Assembly: GCA_028877275.1 (NCBI GenBank)
Contig: JAPPFP010000019.1
Location: forward strand, 1-58,794
Direction of reading: 5' to 3'
Length of the DNA: 58,794 bases
From: Acidobacteriota bacterium
Lineage (GTDB): Bacteria > Acidobacteriota > Thermoanaerobaculia > Multivoradales > Multivoraceae
Shown here: piece by piece, positions 7,864-16,568 of the stretch
Layout: the number at the start of each line of letters is the position of its first letter
Numbering within the stretch: the stretch's first letter is position 1
Program-made: the position numbers and the translations under genes
Notes under the pieces: generated by a model
What the model was told of the DNA's origin: nothing
Seen by the model: the letters and a program-made list of their open reading frames with translations, nothing else
Databases searched by the model: none

Positions 7864-9618
7864 ATGAGTCAACAAATTGGTCACTTCGAGATTCTCCGCC
7901 GCCTTGAAGCGAAGGCTGGAGCAGCTTCCTATCTCGGTCGCGACACGCGAGACGAAAGCCCCGTAGTCGTCGACACCTGGACTGGGGAGACGGCCGAAGC
8001 TCAGGGCCTGTTCCTGAAGCGCGCCGCCGCCGTCGGACGGTTGGAACACGTCTCGATCGCCCGGATTCTCGATTTCGGAATCGACGGCGCAACGTCCTGT
8101 CGAATCGAGCAGTCCCTGGGCACCGAGACGATTGCGGCGCGGCTCGACCGATGCGACAAACTGCCGATCCGGACGGCTCTGGCCTGGCTTGCGCAGGTTG
8201 CGCGGGCGCTGGCGTACGCGCATGACCGGGGCGTCGTCCACGGAGACGTCCACCCCGGCGCGATCACGATCCGCTCCGACGACAGCGCCGCGGTGCGGGG
8301 TTTCGCGAATCCGCGCCCGCGAGCGCACGTCAGGTACAACGCCCCGGAATTGCTGCGCGGCGGGACCGTCGACGTGCCGGCCGACATCTACGCGTTCGGT
8401 GTGCTCACGCACCGCGTGCTGACCTTCCAGCCCACCGAACGACAGGTGGCGTCGCGCCGGCTGAAGTCGAAGGACCGGCGGTTCCTGCAAAAGGCGATCA
8501 AGGCGCAGCTCCCGCCGCACGTCGCGAAATCGCTTGTTGCGGTTCTCGAAGCTTGCCTCAGGGACCATCCTGACAAGCGTGCAGCGAGTTTCACCCCCAT
8601 CGTCAGCGCCCTCGAGGCCGCGCACCAGGAACTCGTCACCGAGACGACCAGGGACGAGGCCCCGTCGTCGAACGAGCCGACCGACTGGACCGCCACCACG
8701 GTGCAGACGCCGCGAAGTTCCGACTCCTCGTTGATCGAAGTCGAGCTCAACGGAGGCGCCCCGTCTCCGGCAACGCCCCACCCACCGACTCTCGATACGG
8801 TTGCCGACGCAATCCGCCGTCCACCCCGCTCCCGCATCCGGCGCCGTTGGCTGACCTTCGCCACGGTCGCCGGAACCGCACTCTGGCTCGGCGGCACGCT
8901 GTGGTGGTCGAAGGGTAGCCCGGTCGCCGGATCGGAAGCGCCGGCACCGGGGACCGAGGCCCCGATCGAACGACAGGCGATCGCCGCGGAAACCGAAGGC
9001 ACAGGGCCCGCTACGGAGCCCGTCAGACCGGCTACTCCCAAAGCTCCGACGACGGCCCAATCCCCGGACACGACTCCACCCGTCAGCCGGGGCATCGGCC
9101 GCCTGGCCCTGGCACCCGCCTGGGATTCGCAGATCACCGTCTCTATCGACGGCGCTACGCCCGTGGTCCTGGATCGCAGAAGGGTGTTCGAGGTCGAAGC
9201 CGAAGTCGACCACGTCCTTACCTTCGAACTCGCCACTCGCGACTACCAGATCCGGGAACAGGTCGTGACCCAGGTCGGTGTGGGCCGGTTGCTGGAGACG
9301 CCGGTACCCCTGGTCCGACCCGGCGCCGTCAGCATCGCGCCGGCAAGCGAATCGGAACGTCCCGTGTTCGTCCGCATCGGCGACGAAGCGATCGGCTGGA
9401 CGCCCATCCTCGACCTGCCAGTCCCCGCGGGCGCCCATGTGCTCAGTCTCCTTCGCAACCCCAGGTGGCAGCCGGAAGACAGGATCGATCAGAAGATCCA
9501 CGTGAACTCCAGACAGGCGACGGTGATCCAGTTCGACCTCCAGGCCGAGCCGCCGGCGTTGATCGTCGACGGCCAGAGGATCGAGTACGCTCCGGTTGAT
9601 GAGGGGCCCGCGCCGTAG
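7864..9618 (+). CDS. Membrane-anchored Ser/Thr pseudokinase with PEGA-like C-terminus
   Basis: The first 270 residues have the layout of a bacterial Ser/Thr kinase, but the catalytic motifs are degenerate. The glycine loop is reduced to EAKAGAAS. The VAIK lysine is replaced by Asp37 (VVVD). The catalytic loop reads HGDVHPGAI at 126-134, with Lys and Asn lost. The DFG motif reads GFA at 146-148. The base Asp128 and an APE-like NAPELL remain. A Pro/Thr-rich linker, one membrane helix near residues 326-345 and an extracytoplasmic region with a PEGA-like repeat (GWTPILDLPVPAGAHVL) follow. The ATG at 7864 is chosen because a longer reading frame would run into thrC. It overlaps the next gene by 20 bases, which ties it to the glycosyltransferases. 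It is probably a scaffold or sensor rather than an enzyme. Confidence 0.8.
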   Translation: MSQQIGHFEILRRLEAKAGAASYLGRDTRDESPVVVDTWTGETAEAQGLFLKRAAAVGRLEHVSIARILDFGIDGATSCRIEQSLGTETIAARLDRCDKLPIRTALAWLAQVARALAYAHDRGVVHGDVHPGAITIRSDDSAAVRGFANPRPRAHVRYNAPELLRGGTVDVPADIYAFGVLTHRVLTFQPTERQVASRRLKSKDRRFLQKAIKAQLPPHVAKSLVAVLEACLRDHPDKRAASFTPIVSALEAAHQELVTETTRDEAPSSNEPTDWTATTVQTPRSSDSSLIEVELNGGAPSPATPHPPTLDTVADAIRRPPRSRIRRRWLTFATVAGTALWLGGTLWWSKGSPVAGSEAPAPGTEAPIERQAIAAETEGTGPATEPVRPATPKAPTTAQSPDTTPPVSRGIGRLALAPAWDSQITVSIDGATPVVLDRRRVFEVEAEVDHVLTFELATRDYQIREQVVTQVGVGRLLETPVPLVRPGAVSIAPASESERPVFVRIGDEAIGWTPILDLPVPAGAHVLSLLRNPRWQPEDRIDQKIHVNSRQATVIQFDLQAEPPALIVDGQRIEYAPVDEGPAP

Positions 9619-10576
9619 CAGCGACGCCGGCGCTGACGCCACGCCGCTCGACGTCAGTGTCCTCGTACCGGTCCTCGACGAAAGCGGGACGGTAGCAGCC
9701 CTGGCCGAGCGCGTCCTTGCCAACCTGGACGCCTTGGAGCTCCAGGCGGAACTCGTGTTCATCGACGACGGCTCGACCGACGGCACGTCCGATGCCGTTC
9801 GCCGCGAACACGAGCGCGATCCCCGGGTGCGACTGATTCGGCTACGGCGGAACTTCGGCAAGGCGGCCGCCCTGTCGGCGGGGGTCGACCACTCGCGGGG
9901 TCGGATTCTCGTCACGATGGACGGCGACCTGCAGGACGATCCCGACGAGATTCCGCGCCTGCTTCAGGCGCTGGAAGATGGCCCCCTCGATCTCGTCTCC
10001 GGCTGGAAGCGCACCCGGCGCGACCCATGGCGCCGCCGACTGGCGTCCAGGGTCTTCAACTGGGTGACGCGAACCCTCTCGAACGTCAGGCTGCATGACT
10101 TCAACTCCGGCTTCAAGGCCTACCGCCGGGAAGTCCTGGAGCAGGTCGCCGTGTACGGCGAACTCCATCGTTACATTCCCGTGCTCGCCAGCCGGCGCGG
10201 CTTCCTCGTAGGCGAGATTCCGGTGGCGCACCACCCGCGCCGCGTCGGACGCAGCCGGTACGGATGGGATCGCTCCTACAAGGGACCGGTGGACCTGATC
10301 ACCGTCCTGTTCATCAGCCGCTTCACCCGCAGGCCGCTGCACCTCTTCGGCCCGATCGGCCTGATCAGCTTCGCGGCCGGCCTGGGCGTCTGCGCCTATC
10401 TCGCCGCGCTCTGGTTCGGCGGCGCCTCGCTCTCCAACCGGCCCCTGCTACTGCTCGGGGTCCTGTTGATGGTCCTGGGCATCCAGATCGTCACGACGGG
10501 CCTGATCGGCGAACTGATCACCTTCAAGAACTTCCGCCGGCCCGACAGCTACTCGGTGCGCGAGCGGGTCGGCTGA
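9599..10576 (+). CDS. Glycosyltransferase family 2, polyprenyl-phosphate sugar transferase type
   Basis: A 325-residue GT-A enzyme of the DPM1/GtrB-like type that loads a sugar onto a polyprenyl phosphate. Visible features are SVLVPVLDESGTV, IDDGSTDGT, the metal-binding region TMDGDLQDDPDEIP, the FNSGFKAYRR acceptor-site block and two C-terminal membrane helices (about residues 240-300). These helices are characteristic of the membrane-bound members. The ATG at 9599 lies inside the end of the pseudokinase gene. The next glycosyltransferase starts 6 bases after it, so the genes are probably co-transcribed. The sugar and final glycan cannot be inferred. Confidence 0.88.
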   Translation: MRGPRRSSDAGADATPLDVSVLVPVLDESGTVAALAERVLANLDALELQAELVFIDDGSTDGTSDAVRREHERDPRVRLIRLRRNFGKAAALSAGVDHSRGRILVTMDGDLQDDPDEIPRLLQALEDGPLDLVSGWKRTRRDPWRRRLASRVFNWVTRTLSNVRLHDFNSGFKAYRREVLEQVAVYGELHRYIPVLASRRGFLVGEIPVAHHPRRVGRSRYGWDRSYKGPVDLITVLFISRFTRRPLHLFGPIGLISFAAGLGVCAYLAALWFGGASLSNRPLLLLGVLLMVLGIQIVTTGLIGELITFKNFRRPDSYSVRERVG

Positions 10577-10582
10577 GAGCGG

Positions 10583-11863
10583 TTGTCCGGCGGCAGGAGC
10601 GCGGTCCTGCGCATCCTCTTCCTCACCCAGACCTATCCTCGTTGGCCCGGCGACACGGCCGGACCGTTCATCCGTGAGCTCGCCCGAGGACTGGTTCGCG
10701 CCGGCGATCGCGTCACCGTGCTTACGCCGCGGGCGGCGCAGGTGCGTCGCGCGTGGAACGACGACGGCGTCGAAGTCTGCTCGTTCGCGTACGCCCCCCC
10801 TCCAATGGAGGTCCTCGGCTACGGCCGCAGTCTGGCTGCCGACGAACACGTGCGGCCGGGCGCCGCGCTCGCCGCTCCCTTCTATCTGCTCGCGGCGGCG
10901 AGGGCGGTAGCCCGGAGTCTCCGACGGGAACGCTACGACCTGTTCCACGCCCACTGGGTCGCGCCGAACGGGCTGGTAGCCCTCTGGCCGGGTGTACACA
11001 AGAAGGAGACGCTAATCGCCGCGGGCCTCCACGGCAGCGATGTCTTCCTGGCCGAGAAACCGCTCGCGCGGCCGGCGATCCGGCGCGCCCTGGCCCGTTG
11101 CGAACTGCTGACCGGCTGCTCGCCCGAGCTCGTCGAGCGGATCCAGCGGATCGGCTACCGGGACAAGCCGTCGCACGTCATCCCCTATGGCGTCGATACC
11201 GACATGTTCCGTCCGGCGGCGGAACTCCCGGGCGAACCGGACGAGCAACCGTGGCGCGAACGCCTGAACATTCCCGGAGACTCCACGGTCCTGCTCGGCG
11301 TCGGCCGCCTGGCGACGAAGAAGGGCTTCCAGGTGCTGATCGATGTCCTGCCGCGGCTGCTGTCCGACTTCGGCGACCTGCACGCGATCATTGCCGGCGA
11401 CGGGGATCAGATGACGGATTTCCAGGCGACAGTCGACGGATGGAGGCCCGACCACATGAGCCGGGTCCACCTACCCGGCGCCGTCGCCCACGACGATCTG
11501 CCCGGTCTCTACCGCGGCGCCGACCTGTTCGTCCTCCCCGCCGTCCACGATCCCCAGGGCAACGTCGACGGCCTGCCCAACGTGATCCTGGAAGCACTGG
11601 CCAGCGGCCTCCCCGTGGTCGCGACAGCGGTTTCCGGGATTCCCCTGGCGGTGGAGTCGGGAGTACAGGGGCTCCTGGTCCCGGAGCAGGACCGAACCGC
11701 TCTGCGAGAGGCGATCGCCAGTCTGCTCGGCAGCCCGGAACGGCGGCGCCTCATGGGCGCACGCGCCCGCGCCCGAGCCGTCTCCCAACTGACCTGGGAC
11801 ATCGTGGCCGGCAGATACCGGCAGGCGTACGTCGACGCCCTGACGGATGGCGCCGGGCGATGA
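10583..11863 (+). CDS. Glycosyltransferase family 4
   Basis: A 426-residue GT-B enzyme using a nucleotide-sugar donor. The N-terminal half begins RILFLTQTYPRWPGDTAGPF, typical of GT4 acceptor domains. The C-terminal donor domain carries GVGRLATKKGFQVLI and the EALASGLPVVATAVSGI block with the conserved EX7E-like spacing. A TTG at 10583 is the best start: it is preceded by GAGAG and gives the normal short N-terminus. The stop overlaps the next start (ATGA), which implies translational coupling to the CPBP protease gene. Confidence 0.88.
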   Translation: MSGGRSAVLRILFLTQTYPRWPGDTAGPFIRELARGLVRAGDRVTVLTPRAAQVRRAWNDDGVEVCSFAYAPPPMEVLGYGRSLAADEHVRPGAALAAPFYLLAAARAVARSLRRERYDLFHAHWVAPNGLVALWPGVHKKETLIAAGLHGSDVFLAEKPLARPAIRRALARCELLTGCSPELVERIQRIGYRDKPSHVIPYGVDTDMFRPAAELPGEPDEQPWRERLNIPGDSTVLLGVGRLATKKGFQVLIDVLPRLLSDFGDLHAIIAGDGDQMTDFQATVDGWRPDHMSRVHLPGAVAHDDLPGLYRGADLFVLPAVHDPQGNVDGLPNVILEALASGLPVVATAVSGIPLAVESGVQGLLVPEQDRTALREAIASLLGSPERRRLMGARARARAVSQLTWDIVAGRYRQAYVDALTDGAGR

Positions 11864-12600
11864 ACCGACCCGACGAGAACGGACCGGCCGAGCCGCGACG
11901 TCGAGGGCTCTGGTGGGCGATCCTGGCCGCCGCGATGACGTTGCCCACGGTCGCCTCACTCGCGTACTTCGTCTGGCTCGAGGGAACGGCCTGGGTCGCC
12001 CCCGTCTACCTCGGCGCCAAGGCGCTCCAGTTCGCCGGACCGGTAGCCGCCCTGGGCGTGCTGCTGGCGGCCGCCTTCGGCCCCACGCGGCCGGGCCGAT
12101 CGGTTGCCCTCGGTCTGGCCACCGGGATCGCTGGGGCCGCCTTGACCTGGCTGGCCTACGCCGTTCTGTTTCGCGGCGGTGAGATGGCCGCGACCGCCGC
12201 CGAGGCAGTCACGGTCAAGTTGGCCGACTTCCATCTCGACACTCTGGGGCGCTACATCGTCGCGGCACTCCTCATCAGCTTCGTTCACTCCTGGCTCGAG
12301 GAGGTCTACTGGCGTGCCTTTGTCTACGGCAGGCTCCGCCGCCTGACCTCTTCCTCGTGGTCGCACCTGGTGGCCGCGATCGGCTTCGCCGCTCACCACG
12401 TTGTGGTCATCGGCGTCTATCTCGGCGACACTTCAATCCTGCTTCTGACCCTCATGTCGCTTCCGGTGGTCTTCGGAGGCGTCCTCTGGTCGCTGATCTA
12501 CCAAGCCACGGGCAACCGACTGCTGGCGCCCTGGCTCAGCCACGTCTGTCTCGACCTCGCGATCATGGCCGTGGGCTACGACCTGATCTTTGCCGGTTGA
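11860..12600 (+). CDS. CPBP family intramembrane metalloprotease
   Basis: A 246-residue polytopic protein with the three CPBP (Abi/CAAX-protease-like) motifs: EEVYWR at the start of a helix, an HHVVV motif in the next and SHVCLD near the C-terminus. These supply the Glu and His residues of the Rce1-type active site. The family includes prenyl-protein proteases, bacteriocin self-immunity proteins and proteins of unknown role; nothing here decides among them. It is the last gene of a + strand operon after two glycosyltransferases and overlaps the convergent cysteine-synthase-like gene by 25 bases at the 3' ends. Confidence 0.85.
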   Translation: MNRPDENGPAEPRRRGLWWAILAAAMTLPTVASLAYFVWLEGTAWVAPVYLGAKALQFAGPVAALGVLLAAAFGPTRPGRSVALGLATGIAGAALTWLAYAVLFRGGEMAATAAEAVTVKLADFHLDTLGRYIVAALLISFVHSWLEEVYWRAFVYGRLRRLTSSSWSHLVAAIGFAAHHVVVIGVYLGDTSILLLTLMSLPVVFGGVLWSLIYQATGNRLLAPWLSHVCLDLAIMAVGYDLIFAG

Positions 12601-13649
12601 GGCCCCCGTTCGTCGCGCGAGATGGGCAGTCCCCGTTCGCGCAGCCAGTCGTCGTTGTAGATCGTGCTCAGGTAGCGGGTCCCCGAATCCGGGAACAGGG
12701 TCACGACCCGGGCGCCCGGTGGCACTTCCCGTAGTGTCTGCCGCACACCCCAAAGCGCCGCGCCGCTCGAGCCACCCACCAGCATCGCCTCGTGCCGGGC
12801 CAGTTCACGTGCCGCCAGGAACGCCTCCGCGTCGCTGACCTGGAGCATCCGGTCGAAGACCTCGAATTCCGGGCAGTCGATGATCTCTTCGTCGCCCAAC
12901 CCCTCGAGCAGATAGCGACCAACGGGCGCGGACGCGTCGGGGGCGCCGGAAAGAGCCGCGAAGTGACGGCTGAACACGGATCCCTCGACATCGACCGCCA
13001 CGACCTGGATCGCCGGATCCCTCTCCTTCAGGAAACGACCCACCCCGGAAACCGTGCCGCCGGTGCCGATGCCGCCGACGAAGACGTCGATCCGGCCATC
13101 CATCTGCCGCCAGATCTCAGGAGCCGTCGTCTCGTAGTGGCACTCGTTGTTGTCCCGGTTGTTGTGCTGGTCCGGGAAGAAGGCGCCCGGCTCGGCCGCC
13201 ACCAGGCTCCGGGCCTTCCGGTTGTACGACTCCGGATGTTCGGGATGCAGATCACCGTCGACCAGGACGAGTTCGACCCCCAAGGCCCGCAGGCAATCGA
13301 GCTTCTCGCGGCTGGTCTGGCGGCGGACGACGGCGCGACAGCGCAGCCCACGGGTCGTGGCCATCATCGCCAGGCCCATCGCCGTGTTGCCGGAGGACGC
13401 CTCGATCACGAGTCCGCCGGGCTGGAGCGAGCCGGACGCGAGCGCGCGATCCACCAGGTAGCGCGCGACCCGGTCCTTCACACTGCCCATCGGGTTGAGG
13501 AACTCGAGCTTGGCGAACACCTCGACGCCGGCGCCGGCGTCGCCCAGGGAACGCCGGAGACGCACCATCGGCGTACCGCCGATCGTCTCGCACACGTCCT
13601 CGCAGACGCCCAGCAAAGCCCCTTCGGACTTGTCAGCCGCCACCTTCAA
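12576..13649 (-). CDS. Cysteine synthase / cystathionine beta-synthase family PLP enzyme
   Basis: A fold-type II PLP enzyme with the lysine in NPMGSVKDR, a SSGNTAMGLA phosphate loop and GTGGTVSGVGRF. The DQHNNRDNNECHYETTAPEI region is typical of the branch that contains cystathionine beta-synthases and several O-acetyl- or O-phosphoserine sulfhydrylases. It lacks the C-terminal CBS pair of regulated eukaryotic-type CBS. At 357 residues it is slightly longer than CysK. Reaction choice (cysteine synthesis versus cystathionine formation) is open. It is the last gene of the long minus-strand run, 11 bases after the uracil-DNA glycosylase gene. Confidence 0.85.
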   Translation of the reverse strand: MKVAADKSEGALLGVCEDVCETIGGTPMVRLRRSLGDAGAGVEVFAKLEFLNPMGSVKDRVARYLVDRALASGSLQPGGLVIEASSGNTAMGLAMMATTRGLRCRAVVRRQTSREKLDCLRALGVELVLVDGDLHPEHPESYNRKARSLVAAEPGAFFPDQHNNRDNNECHYETTAPEIWRQMDGRIDVFVGGIGTGGTVSGVGRFLKERDPAIQVVAVDVEGSVFSRHFAALSGAPDASAPVGRYLLEGLGDEEIIDCPEFEVFDRMLQVSDAEAFLAARELARHEAMLVGGSSGAALWGVRQTLREVPPGARVVTLFPDSGTRYLSTIYNDDWLRERGLPISRDERGPQPAKIRS

Positions 13650-13660
13650 GGTAGCGAAGA

Positions 13661-14368
13661 CTACTCCGCTCCGTCGGTGCCGAGCAGCCGGTCGCGGACG
13701 ACCTGCATGTCCTCCCAGACGGGCCGCCTGTACGACCGATCCCGAAGCAGGGCCGCCGGGTGATACGTGACGCGAACCGGCACGCCTCGAGCTTCGTGCC
13801 AGGTCCCGCGCAGGCGTCCCAGGGAGTTTGTCGTTCCCAGAAGTTGCTGCGCGGCCACTCGGCCCAGGGCAACGATCACGCGGGGTGCTATGAGGTCGAC
13901 CTGGCGATCGAGAAAGGAACGGCAGGCCGCCGTCTCGTCAGGCTGCGGGTCCCGGTTGTTCGGCGGCCTGCACTTCACCACGTTCGTGATGTAGACATCC
14001 TCGCGACGCAGGTCGATGGCCCGGATGATCCGCGTCAGGAGTTGTCCGGCCGGTCCCACGAACGGCAGCCCCTGCCGATCCTCGTGTGCGCCCGGGCCCT
14101 CGCCCACGAACATCAGGTCCGCGTCACCGTCGCCGTCGCCGAAGACGACCGTTTTCCGCGCCCTGCAGAGGCCGCACGCCGTACAGCCCTGGGCCTCCTC
14201 GGCAACCGCGTGCAAGCGTTCCAGACGGCCACCTGTCGCCACCGGTGCCGATGGCGCCGCGGACACCGACGGCGCCGCTGGTGCCGCCGGCGGCGGATAG
14301 GCATCCGTGAAACCCAGGTCCCGCAGCAGACCGATCTCCTGGGGAATCGGCAGGCGGGTTCGATTCAC
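13661..14368 (-). CDS. Family 4 uracil-DNA glycosylase
   Basis: This removes uracil from DNA, countering cytosine deamination, a real load in such a G+C-rich genome. The family 4 signs are the iron-sulfur cysteines CTACGLC and KCRPP, the catalytic motif GEGPGAHEDRQGLPFVG, and the C-terminal TYHPAALLR histidine motif. Residues 1-60 form an Ala/Pro-rich linker after an initial NRTRLPIPQEIGLLRDLG segment, a common extension. The start overlaps the coaBC stop by 4 bases (ATGA), so translation is coupled. Confidence 0.9.
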   Translation of the reverse strand: MNRTRLPIPQEIGLLRDLGFTDAYPPPAAPAAPSVSAAPSAPVATGGRLERLHAVAEEAQGCTACGLCRARKTVVFGDGDGDADLMFVGEGPGAHEDRQGLPFVGPAGQLLTRIIRAIDLRREDVYITNVVKCRPPNNRDPQPDETAACRSFLDRQVDLIAPRVIVALGRVAAQQLLGTTNSLGRLRGTWHEARGVPVRVTYHPAALLRDRSYRRPVWEDMQVVRDRLLGTDGAE

Positions 14369-15597
14369 GTCGCCTCGCCGGCGAACAGTTCCAGCAGCCG
14401 TCCGGCCAGCTCATCCTTGGACTGCTTCGGAAACCGCTCGACTTCCCCGTTCCCGCCGAAGACGACGACTTCGTTGTCGGCGGACTCGAACCCGATGTCC
14501 GGGCGGGACACGTCGTTGGCGACGATCCAGTGCGCCCCCTTCGCCTTCAGCTTCTTCCGGGCCGAGCGCTCCAGATCCTCAGTCTCCGCAGCGAAGCCGA
14601 CGCGCTGGGCCCGCGGCGCCACAGCCGCCAGACCGGCCAGCAGGTCCGGATTCTCTTCGAGCTCCAACACAAGGCCGTCTCCACCCGACTTCTTCATCTT
14701 CTGCTCCGCGCACTCGCGGGGCCGGTAATCGGCAACGGCGGCAGCCATGACCACGAGGTCCGCGTCGTGCGCCGCCTCGCGGAGCGCCGCCTCCATCTCG
14801 GCGGCCGAGACGACGTCGACGCGTCGCACCCCGGCGGGCGTCTCGAGCTTCACCGGGCCGGCGATCAGCGTGACCAGAGCGCCACGGATCGCCGCCTGGC
14901 GGGCCAGCGCGAACCCCATGCGACCACTCGATCGATTACCCAGGAAGCGCACCGGGTCGATCGCCTCGTAGGTCGGACCGGCGGTGACGACGACTTTCCT
15001 GCCGGCGAGCGGGCCTACGGACGCTTCGTCTTCCGCCTCGGGCAGACCAAGGGCCCGGCACACGGCGTCGACGATCGCCTCCGGCTCAGCCATGCGGCCC
15101 CAGCCCCGCTCGCCGGAAGCCAGCGCGCCCTCGACCGGGCCCACCACTTCCACGCCGCGGTCGCGCAGGGTGGCCACGCGGCCCTCGACCGCCGGCTTCC
15201 GCCACATGGCGTCATGCATGGCCGGAGCGACCACCACCGGTCCTTCGAACATCAGCGCGGTCGTGCTGAGGAAGTCGTCCGCCAGGCCCAGGGCAAGGCG
15301 GGCAAGCGTGTTCGCGGTCGCCGGCGCGACGCACAGCAGGTCGGCCCACTGCGCCGCCTCGACGTGCAGCTCGGCACCGTCGCTGCCGCCGTCGCGCGCC
15401 AGATACTCCTGGCCGTAGACCCGGTCGCCGCTCAGCACCTCCAGCGTCAACGGGGAGACGAAACTCTCGGCGGCCAGGGTGGGCGCGCAACGCACTGCCA
15501 GGCCGCGTTCCCGCAGCCGGCGAACCAGGTAGGCCCCCTTGTAGGCGGCAATGCCGCCGGTGATCCCGAGGAGGACTCTGGCCGCCCGTTCAGGCAC
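14365..15597 (-). CDS. coaBC: Bifunctional CoaBC (phosphopantothenoylcysteine synthetase/decarboxylase)
   Basis: Two consecutive steps of coenzyme A synthesis in one protein. The N-terminal flavoprotein decarboxylase half has GITGGIAAYK, the LHVEAAQWAD histidine motif and APAMHDAMW near residue 125. The C-terminal CTP-dependent ligase half has VTAGPTYEAIDPVRFLGN, SSGRMGFALA and the KMKKS-type loop. The PAMH form of the decarboxylase motif, with His for Asn, is known from other bacteria and is not a defect. Length 410 is standard. The gene follows rpoZ by 12 bases, the frequent gmk-rpoZ-coaBC order. Confidence 0.95.
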   Translation of the reverse strand: MPERAARVLLGITGGIAAYKGAYLVRRLRERGLAVRCAPTLAAESFVSPLTLEVLSGDRVYGQEYLARDGGSDGAELHVEAAQWADLLCVAPATANTLARLALGLADDFLSTTALMFEGPVVVAPAMHDAMWRKPAVEGRVATLRDRGVEVVGPVEGALASGERGWGRMAEPEAIVDAVCRALGLPEAEDEASVGPLAGRKVVVTAGPTYEAIDPVRFLGNRSSGRMGFALARQAAIRGALVTLIAGPVKLETPAGVRRVDVVSAAEMEAALREAAHDADLVVMAAAVADYRPRECAEQKMKKSGGDGLVLELEENPDLLAGLAAVAPRAQRVGFAAETEDLERSARKKLKAKGAHWIVANDVSRPDIGFESADNEVVVFGGNGEVERFPKQSKDELAGRLLELFAGEAT

Positions 15598-15609
15598 GCT
15601 GTCCCGTCC

Positions 15610-15882
15610 TCAGTTGACGGTACTGGGGGGACTCAGACCGCCGTTCTCGGCGTCCGTTCCGTCCTCGTCGGCGCTATCCGTCTCCGAGGATTCAGGCGCC
15701 TCGCCGTAGTCCCAGTCGACGAGTTCGTTCGCGATCTCCTTCATCGCATGCCGGGCGAACTTCGGGCTCTCCCTAGGCATCCGTTCCTGGGCACCACGAA
15801 TCAGTTGTTCGGCCCGGCGCGCGGCCAGGAGCACGTAACGGAACTTGCTGTCGATCTTCTCAGGAATACGGTCCATGTGCAT
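15610..15882 (-). CDS. rpoZ: RNA polymerase omega subunit
   Basis: Omega helps fold the beta' subunit and, in many bacteria, mediates ppGpp sensitivity. The core MDRIPEKIDSKFRYVLLAARR AEQLIRG is clear, followed by a conserved KEIANELV helix. An acidic tail of about 30 residues (EAPESSETDSADEDG) extends past the fold. The start is placed at the ATG at 15882 (MHMDR) or the one at 15876. A longer reading frame would run far into gmk. Either start overlaps the end of gmk by about 20 bases, consistent with coupling. Confidence 0.93.
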   Translation of the reverse strand: MHMDRIPEKIDSKFRYVLLAARRAEQLIRGAQERMPRESPKFARHAMKEIANELVDWDYGEAPESSETDSADEDGTDAENGGLSPPSTVN

Positions 15883-16558
15883 GAAAGTCCGCGAGAACGC
15901 GGTTGACGCGTTCTCGCATCCGCCCCCTTCGCTGTCGTTTCTCGAGAATGATGGCCGCCAGGATTCTGGCGGCGCCCTCAGCGCGGTCATTGACAATAAC
16001 ATAGTCATAGTCCCAGACCCGGTCCACCTCGGCCAGCGACCCGGCCAGACGCTGCGTGATCTCGGGCGCGTCGTCCAGATCCCTCCCCCGGAGTCGGGAC
16101 ACGAGAGCTTCGTAGCTGGGCGGCATGACGAAGATCCCCCAGACAGCAGTCCGAAGGATGCCTTCGACGCCGCCCGGCAACGACATCACCTGCTTCGCGC
16201 CTTGCACGTCGATGTCGAGAAGCACATCGACTCCTCGCTCGACGCGCGGTAGCACCTCGTCCACCGCCGTGCCGTAGAGATTGCCGTGAACCTCGGCCCA
16301 CTCCAGGAATCGCCCCTCCTCCACCATTCGGTCGAAGGTCCTCCGATCGACGAAGTGGTAGTCGTATCCGTCCCGCTCGTTCTCACGAGGCCGGCGAGTG
16401 GTGTGGCTGATCGAGAACTCGACACCGTCAACGAGCTTCATGCCGTGGTGGACCAGGGTGGTCTTGCCGGCACCCGACGGCGCCGAGAGAATGAACAGCT
16501 CCCCTCTGGCAACGACCGGCTCAGCACCGGCGTCCCTCTCTCTGTCCGCGCCCTTCAT
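15860..16558 (-). CDS. gmk: Guanylate kinase
   Basis: This phosphorylates GMP to GDP. The P-loop SAPSGAGKTTLV, the GMP-binding SHTTRRPRENERDGYDYHFV block and LDIDVQGAKQV are all present. The ATG at 16558 gives 232 residues; about 20 charged residues precede the usual N-terminus. The C-terminal helix (RILAAIILEKRQRRGRM) is Arg-rich. It starts 10 bases after the yicC stop. The yicC-gmk-rpoZ order is widely conserved. Confidence 0.95.
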   Translation of the reverse strand: MKGADRERDAGAEPVVARGELFILSAPSGAGKTTLVHHGMKLVDGVEFSISHTTRRPRENERDGYDYHFVDRRTFDRMVEEGRFLEWAEVHGNLYGTAVDEVLPRVERGVDVLLDIDVQGAKQVMSLPGGVEGILRTAVWGIFVMPPSYEALVSRLRGRDLDDAPEITQRLAGSLAEVDRVWDYDYVIVNDRAEGAARILAAIILEKRQRRGRMRERVNRVLADFHAHGPYS

Positions 16559-16568
16559 CCGCCCGCAG

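Noticed and set aside
7843..9915. A 690-codon open frame on the - strand
   Set aside because: Antisense to the pseudokinase gene; the + strand frame has the kinase-like layout, linker and membrane helix.
15160..15240. PAMH in place of PAMN in CoaBC as a possible defect
   Set aside because: The His form of this motif is known from other functional CoaBC enzymes.
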